Assembly (NCBI RefSeq): GCF_900101685.1
Contig: NZ_FMZZ01000020.1
Coordinates: forward strand, 1 to 64,000
Direction: 5' to 3'
DNA from: Actinokineospora iranica
Lineage (GTDB): Bacteria > Actinomycetota > Actinomycetes > Mycobacteriales > Pseudonocardiaceae
Length of the DNA stretch: 64,000 nucleotides
Shown: piece by piece, positions 48,867 through 59,712 of the stretch
Layout: each line of letters begins with the position of its first letter
Position numbering within the stretch: position 1 is the first letter of the stretch
Notes under the pieces: generated by a model
Told to the model about the DNA's origin: nothing
The model's database searches: none
Seen by the model: only the letters and a program-made list of their open reading frames with translations
Translations under genes and position numbers: made by a program

Positions 48867-50621
48867 TCAGGCCAAGCCCAGGGCGAGGTAGTCGTACATG
48901 TTGTACGCGTCGGACACGAACACGTTCGTCAGTCCCTTGCCGCGCAACAGAAGGCTCTTGGCGTGGACACCCGGCAGGATGACCGCCTCCTCCATGACGC
49001 GCTTGTCGATCGCGCCCCACATGGCCTCGCGCTTGGCCTTGTCGGTCTCGGCGATGGCATCGTCCAGCATCTTGTCGACCTCGGGGATGCGCACGGAGGT
49101 GTTGGACGAGCCACCGGTCTCCCGGATGACGCGGCTGTCGACGATCTGCGACAGGAAGCCGAAGCCGTCGTTCCAGTCCGCGCCCCAGCCGTTGGTCGCC
49201 AGGCCGAGGTTGTTGGCCTTGACGTACGGCGGGTTGCCCGCGAACTGCGCGAAGTAGTCGCCCTGCGGGAATCCCTTGAGCGTCAGCTTGATGCCGACCC
49301 GGCCGAGCGCGGCCTGCAGCGACTCCGCGGTGGCCTTCTCCTTCGGGCGCTCGGCCCGGTAGGCGATGTTGGTCTCGAAGCCGTCCGGCTTCCCGCACGC
49401 GGCAAGGGCTTCCTTGGCCTTGGCGATGTCGCCCTTGTTGTCCGGGCCAGCGGGGTACAGGTCGAACTTCTGCGCGCCGGGGATCTGCGGCGGCAGCAGG
49501 GTCGTGGCGATGTCGCCGCCGGAGAACACGCCGCCGTACGCGGTCTGGTAGCCGGTCCGGTCCGCGGCGTACTCGATCGCCTTGCGGCACTCGATGTTGT
49601 CCAGCGGGGCCACGGTCGGGTTGATCGAGGTGTACCACAGGCGCGCGCTCGTCGGGTTGTCCGCCGACGCCTTGAGCGCCGGGTCGCCCAGCACCCTGGG
49701 CAGCGACGCGGGCTGCACGCCGGTGCCGGTGATGTCGACGTGCAGGTCGCCGGAGATCAGCCGGTTGTCGATGTCGTCGGCGTTGACGTTCATCGTCACC
49801 TCGTAGCCGTCCGGCAGCGCCCTGCGGTTCGGGTCGGTCGCCGGGTCCCACTGGTCGTTGCGGACCAGCTTGAAGCTCTTGTCGATCTCGTTGTCCTGGA
49901 ACTTGTACGGGCCGGTCGAGATGACGTGCTCGCGGTACTTCGCGCCGGTGTCCTTGGCCTCGGGGACCGGGACCGTCTGCGGAAGGTGCGCGAAGTAGTC
50001 GAAGCCGCCGAACGGCTTCTTGAGGTGGAACACGATCGTCCGGTCGTCCGGGGTCTCGATCGCGGAGTTGGTGTCCATGTCCTTGGTCTTGTACGGACCC
50101 TGGTATCCCTCGGGCAGGTTCAGGTAGCCCTCGAAGTACGCGGGTCCGTTCGGGAAAGTCTCCTTGTCGGTGGACCGCAGGACAGCGTGCTTGACGTCCT
50201 TGGACGTGACCGGGGTGCCGTCTTCGTACTTGACGCCCGCGCGCAGCTTGTACGTCCAGGTCTTGCCCTCGTCGCCGGACACGCCAAGGGACTCGGCGAG
50301 GTCGGGCACCAGTTCGTTGCTCGCGCCGCCGGGAGCGGGCTTGAACATCAGCAGTGACCGGCCGTAGAGGCGCAGGAAGTTCCACGCGTAGCTGTAGTAC
50401 GTCTCGCCCGGGTCGAGGGAGTCCCACGTGCCCGCGTTGGCGATCTTGATGATTCCGCCCTTCTTGTCCGAAGGGTTGAACGTGGTGGTCAGTGCCGCGT
50501 TGAAGGCCGGTGTGGTGGTGCCGCCGTCGCCGCCGTTGGAGCTGGTGCCGCCACAGGCGGACAGCGCCATCGCGACAGCCGCGCCCGCGGCGACCGCGGT
50601 AACCAAGCGCTTGCTGTTCAT
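48867..50621 (-). CDS. oppA: Peptide-binding lipoprotein (OppA/DppA, SBP family 5)
   Basis: A 584-residue extracellular solute-binding protein. The signal peptide MNSKRLVTAVAAGAAVAMAL ends in the lipobox LSAC, so the mature Cys is lipidated and the protein is tethered to the membrane. Family 5 features include GGIIKIANAGTWDSLDPGETYYSYAW at the start of the fold, SLGVSGDEGKTWTYKLRAGVKYEDGTPVTSKDV, and ISTGPYKF. It captures peptides for the OppBCDF channel. Its place between oppC and oppB is unusual, as the binding protein is more often first. Confidence 0.93.
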   Translation of the reverse strand: MNSKRLVTAVAAGAAVAMALSACGGTSSNGGDGGTTTPAFNAALTTTFNPSDKKGGIIKIANAGTWDSLDPGETYYSYAWNFLRLYGRSLLMFKPAPGGASNELVPDLAESLGVSGDEGKTWTYKLRAGVKYEDGTPVTSKDVKHAVLRSTDKETFPNGPAYFEGYLNLPEGYQGPYKTKDMDTNSAIETPDDRTIVFHLKKPFGGFDYFAHLPQTVPVPEAKDTGAKYREHVISTGPYKFQDNEIDKSFKLVRNDQWDPATDPNRRALPDGYEVTMNVNADDIDNRLISGDLHVDITGTGVQPASLPRVLGDPALKASADNPTSARLWYTSINPTVAPLDNIECRKAIEYAADRTGYQTAYGGVFSGGDIATTLLPPQIPGAQKFDLYPAGPDNKGDIAKAKEALAACGKPDGFETNIAYRAERPKEKATAESLQAALGRVGIKLTLKGFPQGDYFAQFAGNPPYVKANNLGLATNGWGADWNDGFGFLSQIVDSRVIRETGGSSNTSVRIPEVDKMLDDAIAETDKAKREAMWGAIDKRVMEEAVILPGVHAKSLLLRGKGLTNVFVSDAYNMYDYLALGLA

Positions 50622-50678
50622 TGTGCTGTAGCACCCCTTCTTTCCAGGAGCATCCGGACTGGCGTTGTTTGCCATCAC

Positions 50679-51683
50679 CTATCGGGCCCGGGGGTCGAGC
50701 GCGTCGCGCAGGCCGTCGCCGAACAGGTTGAACGCGAGCACGGTCACGAAGATGGCGAGACCGGGCCAGAGCATGAAGTGCGGCATCGTGTAGTAGCGGG
50801 ACGCGTCGGAGAGCATCCCGCCCCAGGTCGCGGTGGGCGCGTTGATGCCGACCCCGAGGAACGACAGCGCCGACTCGAACAGGATGTTCGTCGGGATCAG
50901 CAGCGTCGCGTACACCAGGATCGGGGCGACCAGGTTGGGCAGCAGCTCCCGGAAGAGAATGTGCGGGCCGCGCGCGCCGAGGCTGCGGGCGGCGTCGACG
51001 AACTCGCGCTCGCGCAGCGACAGCGTCTGGCCGCGCACGATCCGGCCGATGTAGGGCCAGTTGAAGAACCCGATGATGAAGGTCAGCATCCCGATGCGGA
51101 CCGTCTCCGACGACAGGCCGAACGCGGTGTCCGGCATGACCCCGACCAGCGCCATGGCGAAGACCAGCAGCGGGAACGCCAGGAACACGTCCATCGCGCG
51201 GCTGATCAGAGTGTCGACCCAGCCGCCGAAGTAGCCCGCGACGACGCCAAGGGTGGTGCCGATGACGACCGAGAGCAGGGTCGCGAGCGAGGCGATGAGC
51301 AGCGAGATCCAGGAGCCCGCGAAGATCCGGGCGAGGATGTCGCGGCCGTTGACCGGCTCGACGCCCAGCGGGTGGTCGGCGCTCATGCCGCCGAAGGTCC
51401 CCTTCGGGGCGAGCGTGCCGAACTCGGTGTCGATCAGGTCCTGGTGGAACTCGTTGGGGTGAACCACGTTGAACACGCGGTCGAGCAGCAGCGCGGCCAC
51501 CGCGGCCAGGATGAGCAGCACGATCACGACCGCGCCCGCGATGGCGACCTTGTCGCGGCGCAGCCGCAGCCAGGCGATCTGGCCGAGCGAGCGGCCCTGG
51601 ATCGCCTTCTTGCCCATGCCCTTGAGCGCGGCCTCCGGTTCGGCGACCGCGCCGGACCCGGTGACCTCGGGTGGGGCGGTCAT
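50679..51683 (-). CDS. oppC: Peptide ABC transporter permease (OppC type)
   Basis: A 334-residue permease with a long cytosolic N terminus (about 45 residues), the OppC N-terminal domain helix VAIAGAVVIVLLILAAVAALLL, a periplasmic segment with HPLGVEPVNGRDILARIFAGSWISLLI, and the EAA loop DAARSLGARGPHILFRELLPNL. It is the first full gene of the opp operon (oppC-oppA-oppB-oppD-oppF). Its ATG overlaps the stop of a 31-residue upstream ORF (ATGA), and it has no good ribosome site of its own, so expression should depend on the upstream ORF. Confidence 0.92.
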   Translation of the reverse strand: MTAPPEVTGSGAVAEPEAALKGMGKKAIQGRSLGQIAWLRLRRDKVAIAGAVVIVLLILAAVAALLLDRVFNVVHPNEFHQDLIDTEFGTLAPKGTFGGMSADHPLGVEPVNGRDILARIFAGSWISLLIASLATLLSVVIGTTLGVVAGYFGGWVDTLISRAMDVFLAFPLLVFAMALVGVMPDTAFGLSSETVRIGMLTFIIGFFNWPYIGRIVRGQTLSLREREFVDAARSLGARGPHILFRELLPNLVAPILVYATLLIPTNILFESALSFLGVGINAPTATWGGMLSDASRYYTMPHFMLWPGLAIFVTVLAFNLFGDGLRDALDPRAR

Positions 51684-51775
51684 GCCGTGCGCCGCCCCCG
51701 GCCGGGCGCGACGAGTCGTCGGCCGCCGTCACCGGCGTCCGGTCGACCAAGTCGCGCTGATCGCTGGTAAGCCAT
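51680..51775 (-). CDS. 31-residue upstream ORF coupled to oppC
   Basis: MAYQRSARLGRPDAGDG... ending GRGRRTA, a basic Arg/Gly-rich peptide. A strong ACGAGGAG lies 5-6 bases before its ATG, and its TGA overlaps the oppC ATG. It is not similar to any family I know. It may be a leader peptide controlling the opp operon, or simply a coupling device. The rest of the region to 51994 is non-coding promoter sequence. Confidence 0.6.
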   Translation of the reverse strand: MAYQRSARLGRPDAGDGGRRLVAPGRGRRTA

Positions 51776-51994
51776 CACACACTCCTCGTGTCCGGTCTCG
51801 CTGCTCCGAGTCTCCGGGATCTCACCGTGTGGTCGCCGACCATAGCCGCTTGCGCCGTGATCACTTGGCGGTTCGAGGTCACGATCCGGCCAACTGCCAT
51901 ACACAGAATGAGCAATCCGCGCCTGTTTACGGACTGAGGGTGACATTCGGCGGAACATTGTCCGCTGAACGGACGGCAGTACTGCGGTGACCGG

Positions 51995-52537
51995 TCACAC
52001 AACGACGTGAGCGGACGCTCGCTCCCGAGTGCCGTCGACGGCGAACCAGCCCGCCTCGAACGCCTGCCACCGGGTGAGCACGGCCCGGCTCCGCTCGCCG
52101 TCGCGGGCCACCGACCGGGCCAGGCGCGCGGCGGGATCGGGCAGCTCGCACCAGAACAGCCGGGACAGCAGCGGCCCCACCGAACGGCGACCGGCGGACA
52201 CGCCCTCGACGACGAGCACAGCGGGGACCGCGACGTCGACCCACTCGCCGGGCGCAGGCGTGCCATCGAGCCAGCGCGTGCGCTGGTATCGACCGGGTAC
52301 ACCTTCGCGCAGGGGCGCCAAGACGCCGGAAACCAGGCGCGGCCACCAGGCCACCGGGTCGTCCCAGGTGGCGAAGTCGTCGGTGGACACCACGGCGGCA
52401 CGCTCGCCCAGAGCCGTCACAAGAGCGGCCGCGAACGTGCTCTTACCCGAACCCGACGGCCCGTCGACGGCGACAAGGCGCACCGCACCCAACCGGGCGG
52501 GAGCGGCTAAGACCGAGTCGGCGAACTCGCCGATCAC
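51995..52537 (-). CDS. Uridine kinase-like P-loop protein
   Basis: A 180-residue P-loop kinase of the uridine kinase/phosphoribulokinase type. Walker A is [34 protein letters not shown] matches the lid-substrate region of actinobacterial 'uridine kinase' annotations, and [12 protein letters not shown] is the Walker B-like strand. The natural substrate may be a nucleoside or another small molecule. The GTG start overlaps the recR stop (GTGA). Confidence 0.82.
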   Translation of the reverse strand: MIGEFADSVLAAPARLGAVRLVAVDGPSGSGKSTFAAALVTALGERAAVVSTDDFATWDDPVAWWPRLVSGVLAPLREGVPGRYQRTRWLDGTPAPGEWVDVAVPAVLVVEGVSAGRRSVGPLLSRLFWCELPDPAARLARSVARDGERSRAVLTRWQAFEAGWFAVDGTRERASAHVVV

Positions 52538-53130
52538 ACCGTACGGCGGCCCGAGAGCGCGCGGCCCAGGGTGAGCTCGTCGGCGAACTCCAGGTCACCG
52601 CCCATCGGCAGCCCCGACGCGAGCCGGGTGACGGTCAGGCCGGGGAAGTCGCGCAGCATCCGCACCAGGTACGTGGCCGTCGCCTCGCCCTCGGTGTTCG
52701 GGTCCATGGCCAGGATGACCTCGGTGACCTCCTGCGACCCGATACGCGTCAGCAGCTGCCGGATGCGCAGCTGCTCCGGCCCGATCCCGGACAACGGGTC
52801 GAGCGCGCCGCCGAGCACGTGGTAGCGGCCCTTGAACTCCCGGGTGCGCTCGATGGCCAGGACGTCCTTGGGCTCCTCCACCACGCACACCGCCGACGGG
52901 TCGCGCCGGGCGTCGCGGCAGATCCGGCAGGTGGCCTCCGCGGAGACGTTGCCGCAGACGTCGCAGAACACCACGCCGTCCTTGACCTTCTGCAGCGCTT
53001 CCTGCAACCGGGTCACGTCCGCCGGTTCCGCGCCGAGCAGGTGGAAGGCGATCCGCTGCGCGCTCTTCGGCCCGACCCCGGGCAGACGCCCCAGCTCGTC
53101 GATCAGATCCTGGACCGGGCCCTCGTACAA
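52534..53130 (-). CDS. recR: Recombination mediator RecR
   Basis: A 198-residue RecFOR pathway protein that helps load RecA on gaps. The N-terminal helix-hairpin-helix [19 protein letters not shown], the four-cysteine zinc finger C-X2-C (VFCDVCGNV) and C-X2-C (ATCRICRD), and the Toprim domain ([31 protein letters not shown]) are complete. The TTG start gives [10 protein letters not shown], the normal RecR N terminus, with GAGGGCG upstream. It lies 7 bp after ybaB. Confidence 0.95.
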   Translation of the reverse strand: MYEGPVQDLIDELGRLPGVGPKSAQRIAFHLLGAEPADVTRLQEALQKVKDGVVFCDVCGNVSAEATCRICRDARRDPSAVCVVEEPKDVLAIERTREFKGRYHVLGGALDPLSGIGPEQLRIRQLLTRIGSQEVTEVILAMDPNTEGEATATYLVRMLRDFPGLTVTRLASGLPMGGDLEFADELTLGRALSGRRTV

Positions 53131-53137
53131 CGCGCCC

Positions 53138-53479
53138 TCACAGCCCCGGGATGCCGAGGCCGCCGCCGCCGAGACCACCGGCGAGCGGGCCCATCTTGTC
53201 CTCGGCGAGCTTCTGGGCGTTGTTGCCCGCGTCGCGGACCGCGGCGACCACCAGGTCGGCCAGGGTCTCGGTGTCGTCGGGGTCGACCACCTTCGGGTCG
53301 ATGACCAGCGCCTTGAGCTCGCCTGCGCCGGACACCGTCGCGGTCACCAGGCCGCCGCCCGCGCTTCCGGTGACCTCGGCGTCGGCCAGTTCCTGCTGCG
53401 CGGTCAGCAACTGCTCCTGCATCTTCTGCGCCTGCGCCAGGATCGCCTGCATGTCGGGTGCGCCGCCTCCGGGAAACAC
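53138..53479 (-). CDS. YbaB/EbfC nucleoid-associated protein
   Basis: A 113-residue DNA-binding protein of the YbaB/EbfC family. Conserved features are [51 protein letters not shown] and [24 protein letters not shown], with a Gly-rich C terminus. I use the GTG start giving [14 protein letters not shown] because GAGGGG lies close upstream and this N terminus is usual in actinobacteria. It is upstream of recR, the order found in most bacteria (dnaX-ybaB-recR), here with dnaX displaced. Confidence 0.92.
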   Translation of the reverse strand: MFPGGGAPDMQAILAQAQKMQEQLLTAQQELADAEVTGSAGGGLVTATVSGAGELKALVIDPKVVDPDDTETLADLVVAAVRDAGNNAQKLAEDKMGPLAGGLGGGGLGIPGL

Positions 53480-53571
53480 CGCGGCCCCTCTCGTCTCGGG
53501 TACGACACCGGGACTACTTCGATGGTGTCGAGTCCAGCTTAGAGGGCGGCCCGCTGTGGCATCGTGAAGCC

Positions 53572-54402
53572 GTGCTGACACGACGCGCGGCGGGTCTCGC
53601 GGTCGCCTGCGCCATCGCGGCGGTGACGTCCGCGTGCGGCGGGGCGACCACTCCCCCAGCGGGCGTCGACGCGCGGGTGACCGCCGTCGCCGAGTCCCCT
53701 CGCCAGTCGCCCGCCGCGGCGTCGCCCGCGCCGTCCAGGGCGCAGGGGATCTCCACCGGGCGGACCGTGGTGCTCGACCCCGGGCACAACGGCGGCAACG
53801 CCGCCCACCCCGCCGAGATCAACAAGCGGATCTCCGCGGGCCGGGGCCTGATCAAGCAGTGCAACACCACCGGGACCGCGACGGCGGACGGGTACCCGGA
53901 GCACGCGTTCAACTGGGACCTCGCCGGGCGGGTCCGCGACCTGCTGACCGCGCGCGGCGTCAGGGTGGTCATGACCCGCCAGGACGACACCGGCGTCGGC
54001 CCGTGCGTCGACCGGCGCGCCGCCATCGGCAACGAGTCCGGCGCGGCGGCCGTGGTCTCCCTGCACGCCGACGGCGCCGAGACGACCCGCGCGCACGGGT
54101 TCCACATCGCGTATTCCGCGCCCCCGCTGAACGACGCGCAGGGCGAGCCGTCGCTGCGGCTGGCCGAAGCCCTGCGCGGCGCGATGCGCGCCGCCGGTCT
54201 GGTCACCGCCACCTACATCGGCTCGGACGGACTGGACCAGCGCGACGACCTCGCAGGCCTGAACCTCTCGACCCAGCCCGTGGTGCTGGTGGAGTGCGGA
54301 AACATGCGCAACCCGGAGGAAGCGGCGCGGATGTCGAGCCCCGCGGGCAGGCAGCACTACGCCGAGGCCATCGCGAACGGCATCCTCGCATTCCTCGGCT
54401 GA
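53572..54402 (+). CDS. N-acetylmuramoyl-L-alanine amidase (Rv3717-like), exported
   Basis: A 276-residue Zn2+-dependent amidase (Amidase_3) that cuts the bond between MurNAc and L-Ala in peptidoglycan. A signal peptide with a lipobox-like VTSACGG is followed by a Pro/Ser linker. Zn ligands and catalytic residues are in LDPGHNGGN (His), [12 protein letters not shown] (Glu), SLHADGAE (His) and [11 protein letters not shown] (Glu). A disulfide between the two Cys flanking the active site is known in the mycobacterial enzyme; [13 protein letters not shown] and VGPCVDRR match. It starts at GTG. It is divergent from ybaB. Confidence 0.92.
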   Translation: MLTRRAAGLAVACAIAAVTSACGGATTPPAGVDARVTAVAESPRQSPAAASPAPSRAQGISTGRTVVLDPGHNGGNAAHPAEINKRISAGRGLIKQCNTTGTATADGYPEHAFNWDLAGRVRDLLTARGVRVVMTRQDDTGVGPCVDRRAAIGNESGAAAVVSLHADGAETTRAHGFHIAYSAPPLNDAQGEPSLRLAEALRGAMRAAGLVTATYIGSDGLDQRDDLAGLNLSTQPVVLVECGNMRNPEEAARMSSPAGRQHYAEAIANGILAFLG

Positions 54403-54426
54403 CCGTCCTGTGACAGGCTGGAGATC

Positions 54427-55329
54427 ATGTCCGGGATGCGGGTGCTCGACATCGACGAGCGCGGGCGGCTACTGACCGCGGTGGCCGAAGGAGACCAGGT
54501 TCGCCTGGCCGAGATCGACGCCAAGGGCGTGCGCGGCGACCTCACCGTGGCGAGCGGGATCACCACGGCCAAATACCTGCCCGGCGAGCGCAAAGTGGTC
54601 GTGCAGCACGGCGAACCGGCGCAGCTGTCGCTGCTCACCGTCGGCGGCAAACTGGCGCCCCTGCTCGGCTCCCCCACCCACTCGACCGAACTCCTGGGTG
54701 TCCTGCCCGGCCGGATCGTCTACCGCGCCAACCGCAGACACCGCCTCCTGTACTCGGTCGTCATCCGCAACGTCCTCGTCGGCGAAGAGCAGGCCGTCTA
54801 CGACCGCGGCGGCGCGGTAATCGAGGCCGCGGTAAGCCCCAACAGCCGCCACATCGCGATCCGCCTCCCCCGCAAACTGCTCCTGGTCGACACCATGCCG
54901 GTCACCGAAGACGACCACGTGCGCCTGATCTCCCCGGAACCGGCCGAACGCGGCCGCCGCAACCTGCGCTGGCTCCCCGACTCCGGCAGGCTCGTCGCCA
55001 CCGAATACACGGAAAGCACCGCCCGCATCGTCCGGTTCGACGTCGCGAGCGAAAGCTGGCACCCCCTGGTCGTCTCCCTCGACCAGTCCACCACCGGCTG
55101 GGTGGCCCCCGACGGCCGCCGCGTCGCCGTCGCCGCTGGCCCCCGCATCGCCTTCCACCGCGCGGAAGACGGCGCCTTCCTCCGCGAAGCCGAACTCCCC
55201 GGCGACATCGCCCCCGACGCGTTCCTCTGGTCCCCCGACTCCAGCAGGGTCGCCCTCACCACCACGCTCGGCCAACTGGCCGTGGTCGAAGCCGACACCG
55301 CGGCGGTCCACCCCATCCTGGTGAACTGA
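54427..55329 (+). CDS. Beta-propeller-like hypothetical protein
   Basis: A 300-residue protein made of repeated beta-strand units with WD40/TolB-like character. Examples are EAAVSPNSRHIAIRL, RNLRWLPDSGRLVAT, STTGWVAPDGRRVAV and DAFLWSPDSSRVALTT. No signal peptide is seen and no enzymatic motif is recognised. It probably folds as a six- or seven-bladed propeller, perhaps for protein contacts. It lies 24 bp after the amidase gene and may be co-transcribed. The 3' half uses G-poor codons. Confidence 0.65.
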   Translation: MSGMRVLDIDERGRLLTAVAEGDQVRLAEIDAKGVRGDLTVASGITTAKYLPGERKVVVQHGEPAQLSLLTVGGKLAPLLGSPTHSTELLGVLPGRIVYRANRRHRLLYSVVIRNVLVGEEQAVYDRGGAVIEAAVSPNSRHIAIRLPRKLLLVDTMPVTEDDHVRLISPEPAERGRRNLRWLPDSGRLVATEYTESTARIVRFDVASESWHPLVVSLDQSTTGWVAPDGRRVAVAAGPRIAFHRAEDGAFLREAELPGDIAPDAFLWSPDSSRVALTTTLGQLAVVEADTAAVHPILVN

Positions 55330-55761
55330 CCCGCCCACTGCCGTCAGGGTTCCGTCACAGTCGGTGTGCGCCGCACTCACGACCGGGACATCGGCCGATC
55401 ACTCCACAAGCTCCGAGTTCGGTTGAACTGGATGCAAACACCGTTCTGTTTGGTGAACACACAGGTCGATAAGTGTCTTCCCGCGCACGCGGGGCTGTTC
55501 CGGCTGCGGCCACCTGCCCAGAAGGCTGCGGACTTGGCTGTCCCACCGCCCCGACACGCACAGGTCGTTGACCGACCACGGTTCCCCTCAAGCGGGCAAG
55601 CAGGGCGCACAGCCGATGCGTCAAAACCCGCCCGCCCCAACCAAAGAGCTGCATCTGTTTCCTGCGAGACACCCACACGCGGATGTGACCGGCAGTCAAC
55701 CGTGCCCTAGGGACAGTGCCTTGACGAGTGCGTTTTCGACTCGTTTCCGCCGCCCACCGCC

Positions 55762-55861
55762 CCCACAACAAAGCCCCACCCACCCTGGGGGCTGACCCCG
55801 CTCCAGTCTATCGGCGCAGGTCAGCGGCGGGAAGGGGATGCGCCGCGGCTGTGGATAACTC
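55762..55861 (-). repeat. 100-bp intergenic element, copy C (family 2, inverted)
   Basis: Read on the minus strand it opens GAGTTATCCACAG (TTATCCACA at 55858-55850), keeps CTGACCTGCGCCGATAG and CCCCCAGGGTGGGTGGGG, and ends TTTGTTGTGGG. It is 69 bp from the dnaX stop. The rest of 55330-55929 holds no supported gene. Confidence 0.9.
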
Positions 55862-55929
55862 CGGACCATGTGGATACCGGACGCCGCCCCAGGACGAAAC
55901 CGTGGTAAGGCCGGGCAGGTGCCGGGCCG

Positions 55930-57990
55930 TCACTCGACGGGGCGGGCGCCCAGTTTCTCGGCGAGCAGTTTCAGCATGGCGGCCTCCGGGTCCTCCCGGG
56001 CGGCGGCGTCGTTCGGGTCCGGCTTGCGGGCGGCCTGGGCGAGCATCTCCTCCTCGTCCTCCGGCTCCGGTGGGGGCGGGAGGTCGGGCTCGGGCGGCTC
56101 GGGGGGCAGGTCCTCGGCGGGCGGGCGGTTGTTCATCACCCGGCGCGGCGGCTCGAAGGTGCGTTCCGAGCGCGCGGGGGCCGCTGGGCGGGCAGGTGGT
56201 GCGGCGGCGGCCCTCGGCGGGGGCGGCGCGGCGGCGCCGGGTTCGGCGTGGACGCAGCGCACCTGCCAGCGGCCGCCCAGCACGGAGACCAGGGCCTGGG
56301 CGATCGCGTCGGCGTTGCGCGGCTCGCCGAGCCTGCGGGCCAGGGGGGCGGCCGGGTGCGCGATCACCACGACGTCGCCCTCGACGGCGGCGACGGTGGC
56401 GTTGGTCAGCATCGCCTCGGTGCTGCGGCTCGACTTGCGAACCGCGCCGAGCAGTTCCGACCACACCCGGCGCACCCCGGCGGCGTCCAGCGCCCCCGGC
56501 GTCGACTCGGCCACCGGCTCGGGTGCGGTGGTCGGCTCCGGCTGCGCTGGGCGTGCCGGTTCGGCGGACGGCTGCGCCGCCCGCTGCGAGGGCCGGGTGA
56601 TCACCGGGCGCTCGGCGTCCTGACTCGCCCGCTGTGCAGGCCGGGTGACGACCGGACGCTCAGCGGGAGCCTCGTCCCGCTGCGGCGGCCGACTGGCGGC
56701 CGAGCGCTCGGCAACCGCCTCCCGCTGCGACGGGCGACGGGCGACCGGGCGCTCGGCGGCGGCCGGTTCCGCGTCGACCGCCCGCTGCGACGCCCGGGAC
56801 GGCTCCGCGCCGGGGGCGACGGTGATGCGGCGCTCCACCTGCTCCAGCCGTTGCAGGACAGCGGAATCCGCCGCCGCGTCGGTCGGGACGGCGCCGGGAA
56901 GCAGCATCCGCGCGCACAGCAGTTCCAGCAGCAGCCGGGGCGCGGTGGCGCCGCGCATGTCAACCAGGCCGGTGTGCACTATCTCGGCGTACCGGGCCAG
57001 CGTCGCCGCGCCGATGCGCTGGGCCTGGCCGACCATGCGGTCCAACTCGTCGTCCGGGGCGTTGACCAGCCCCCGGGTCGCCGCGTCCGGCACGGCGCGG
57101 AGCAGGACCAGGTCGCGCAGCCGGTCGAGCAGGTCGGCGGCGAAGCGGCGCGGGTCGTGCCCGGCCTCGACCAGCCGGTCGACCGTGCCGTAGACGGCGG
57201 AAGCGTCGCCAGCGCCGAGCCCGTCGACCATGTCGTCGATCAGGGCCACGTCGGTGACGCCGAGCAGCGCCACCGCGCGCTCGTAGGTGACGCCCTCGGG
57301 GCCCGCGCCCGCGAGAAGCTGGTCGAGCACCGACTGGGTGTCCCGGGCCGAGCCGCCGCCCGCGCGGATGACCAGCGGGAACACCGCTGGCTCGACCACG
57401 GCCCCCTCGGCGGCGCAGTTGCGTTCCAGCAGGTCGCGCATGGCGCCCGGCGGGATCAGCCGGAACGGGTAGTGGTGCGTGCGGGACCGGATGGTGGCGA
57501 GCACCTTGTCCGGCTCGGTGGTGGCGAAGATGAAGACGAGGTGCTCCGGCGGCTCCTCGACGATCTTGAGCAGGGCGTTGAAGCCCTGCGTGGTGACCAT
57601 GTGCGCCTCGTCCACGATGAACACCCGGTACCGGGACTGGGCGGGCGCGTAGAACGCCCGGTCGCGCAGTTCGCGGGCGTCGTCCACGCCGCCGTGGCTG
57701 GCCGCGTCCAACTCCACCACGTCGACCGTGCCCGGCCCGTTGGGGGCGAGGCCGACGCAGGAGTCGCAGGTGCCGCACGGCTCGTCGGTGGGGCCCTTCT
57801 CGCAGTTGAGGGAACGGGCGAGGATGCGCGCGCTGGAGGTCTTGCCGCAACCGCGTGGACCGGAGAACAGGTAGGCGTGGTTTACCCGCCCCGCGGCAAG
57901 AGCGGTGCGCAGCGGGACAGTGACGTGTTCCTGGCCGACCACCTCGGCGAAGGTCGCAGGCCGGTACTTGCGGTATAGGGCGAGCGCCAC
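55930..57990 (-). CDS. dnaX: DNA polymerase III gamma/tau subunit
   Basis: A 686-residue clamp-loader subunit. The AAA+ domain has Walker A FSGPRGCGKTSSAR, four zinc cysteines around CEKGPTDEPCGTCDSC, Walker B FIVDEAHMVTTQGFNALLK and the SRC-type ATIRSRTHHYPFRL. After domain III (about residue 370), a long Arg/Gln/Pro-rich linker repeats ERPV-x-RP-x-QR about five times, followed by a C-terminal tau-like domain (about residues 500-590) and an acidic end. The GTG start is clear. It loads the sliding clamp; a clamp paralogue is encoded at 11356. Confidence 0.96.
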   Translation of the reverse strand: MALALYRKYRPATFAEVVGQEHVTVPLRTALAAGRVNHAYLFSGPRGCGKTSSARILARSLNCEKGPTDEPCGTCDSCVGLAPNGPGTVDVVELDAASHGGVDDARELRDRAFYAPAQSRYRVFIVDEAHMVTTQGFNALLKIVEEPPEHLVFIFATTEPDKVLATIRSRTHHYPFRLIPPGAMRDLLERNCAAEGAVVEPAVFPLVIRAGGGSARDTQSVLDQLLAGAGPEGVTYERAVALLGVTDVALIDDMVDGLGAGDASAVYGTVDRLVEAGHDPRRFAADLLDRLRDLVLLRAVPDAATRGLVNAPDDELDRMVGQAQRIGAATLARYAEIVHTGLVDMRGATAPRLLLELLCARMLLPGAVPTDAAADSAVLQRLEQVERRITVAPGAEPSRASQRAVDAEPAAAERPVARRPSQREAVAERSAASRPPQRDEAPAERPVVTRPAQRASQDAERPVITRPSQRAAQPSAEPARPAQPEPTTAPEPVAESTPGALDAAGVRRVWSELLGAVRKSSRSTEAMLTNATVAAVEGDVVVIAHPAAPLARRLGEPRNADAIAQALVSVLGGRWQVRCVHAEPGAAAPPPPRAAAAPPARPAAPARSERTFEPPRRVMNNRPPAEDLPPEPPEPDLPPPPEPEDEEEMLAQAARKPDPNDAAAREDPEAAMLKLLAEKLGARPVE

Positions 57991-58087
57991 GCCGCGACCC
58001 TACCCGCCGCCCCCGACAGCCCCGCCGCCCCGGTGCGGCGATCACCAGCGGGTGGACAGACCGGGAATCCGGTAAGCGCGGGCGGCG

Positions 58088-59107
<1,020 letters not shown>

Positions 59108-59114
59108 ACAAAAG

Positions 59115-59204
59115 GGGACCCCGTGCACCTGCCAGAGCCCGCTTATCCTTGCTGCCTTCCGGCCCTGGGGAGGTTCGCGAGATGAACACCGCACGGGGTC
59201 CACG
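59115..59204 (-). ncRNA. ffs: Signal recognition particle RNA, small bacterial type
   Basis: The minus strand contains the conserved SRP domain IV tip CCAGGGCCGGAAGGCAGCAAGG closed by a long hairpin whose ends GGACCCCGTGC and GCACGGGGTCC pair. It is about 90 nt, followed on the minus strand by CCCCTTTT as terminator. The position next to dnaX matches mycobacteria. Ends are approximate within a few bases. Confidence 0.93.
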
Positions 59205-59479
59205 GACAAGTGTAGCGGCACCCCGCGACCGCTCTCGACGGGGCGGCGAACCACCCTCAGCCACCCGACCCGAATCGCTTAGGCGCGCGTCGCATTCAAA
59301 TCGAACCTCAAAGAGTCGGTAGCGCCAGCCTCCGGCAGACGCTCCCGGCGCACCCCTTGGGCGACGCGTGCGCCAATCGTGCGACCTCGCGGCCCCGCCG
59401 CACGCCCAGGTCAGACGGGCACACCCGGTCTGACCCCCCGTTTTGGCCGGTCAGACCAGCGTCCGGTACCCTCTTCGAC

Positions 59480-59557
59480 GGAGGATTCGCATAGTGGCCT
59501 AGTGCGCACGATTGGAAATAGTGCGGGCACATGCTCTGTGCTAGGTCCGATTCTCCC
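59480..59557 (+). pseudogene. Degenerate tRNA-Ser(GGA)-like sequence at mobile element boundary
   Basis: The 5' half is a good tRNA-Ser: acceptor GGAGGAT, D arm GCATAGTGGCCTAGTGC and anticodon loop TTGGAAA (anticodon GGA). A variable-arm stem GCACA/TGTGC follows. The T arm is not recognisable: only about 26 bases lie between the anticodon stem and the closing ATTCTCC, where a serine tRNA needs over 30. One anticodon-stem pair is also broken. It is probably a relic or altered attachment-site copy. The rest of 59205-59712 shows no other gene. Confidence 0.6.
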
Positions 59558-59712
59558 AGGTCGAGCAATGTTACGAGAGACGCAATAGTGCGACCTCGCA
59601 AAGCGATCGTAGCGTATCCCGTGAAGCTCACACCAGCGCCCTGTCGCGGTCTGCTCGGCATGAGCGCAAGCAGAGGCGAGCGCCGCGCGCGACCTTCGAG
59701 CGGCCGTCTACC

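Noticed and set aside
59480..59557. Functional tRNA-Ser gene
   Set aside because: No T arm can be folded and the space between anticodon and acceptor is too short for a serine tRNA.
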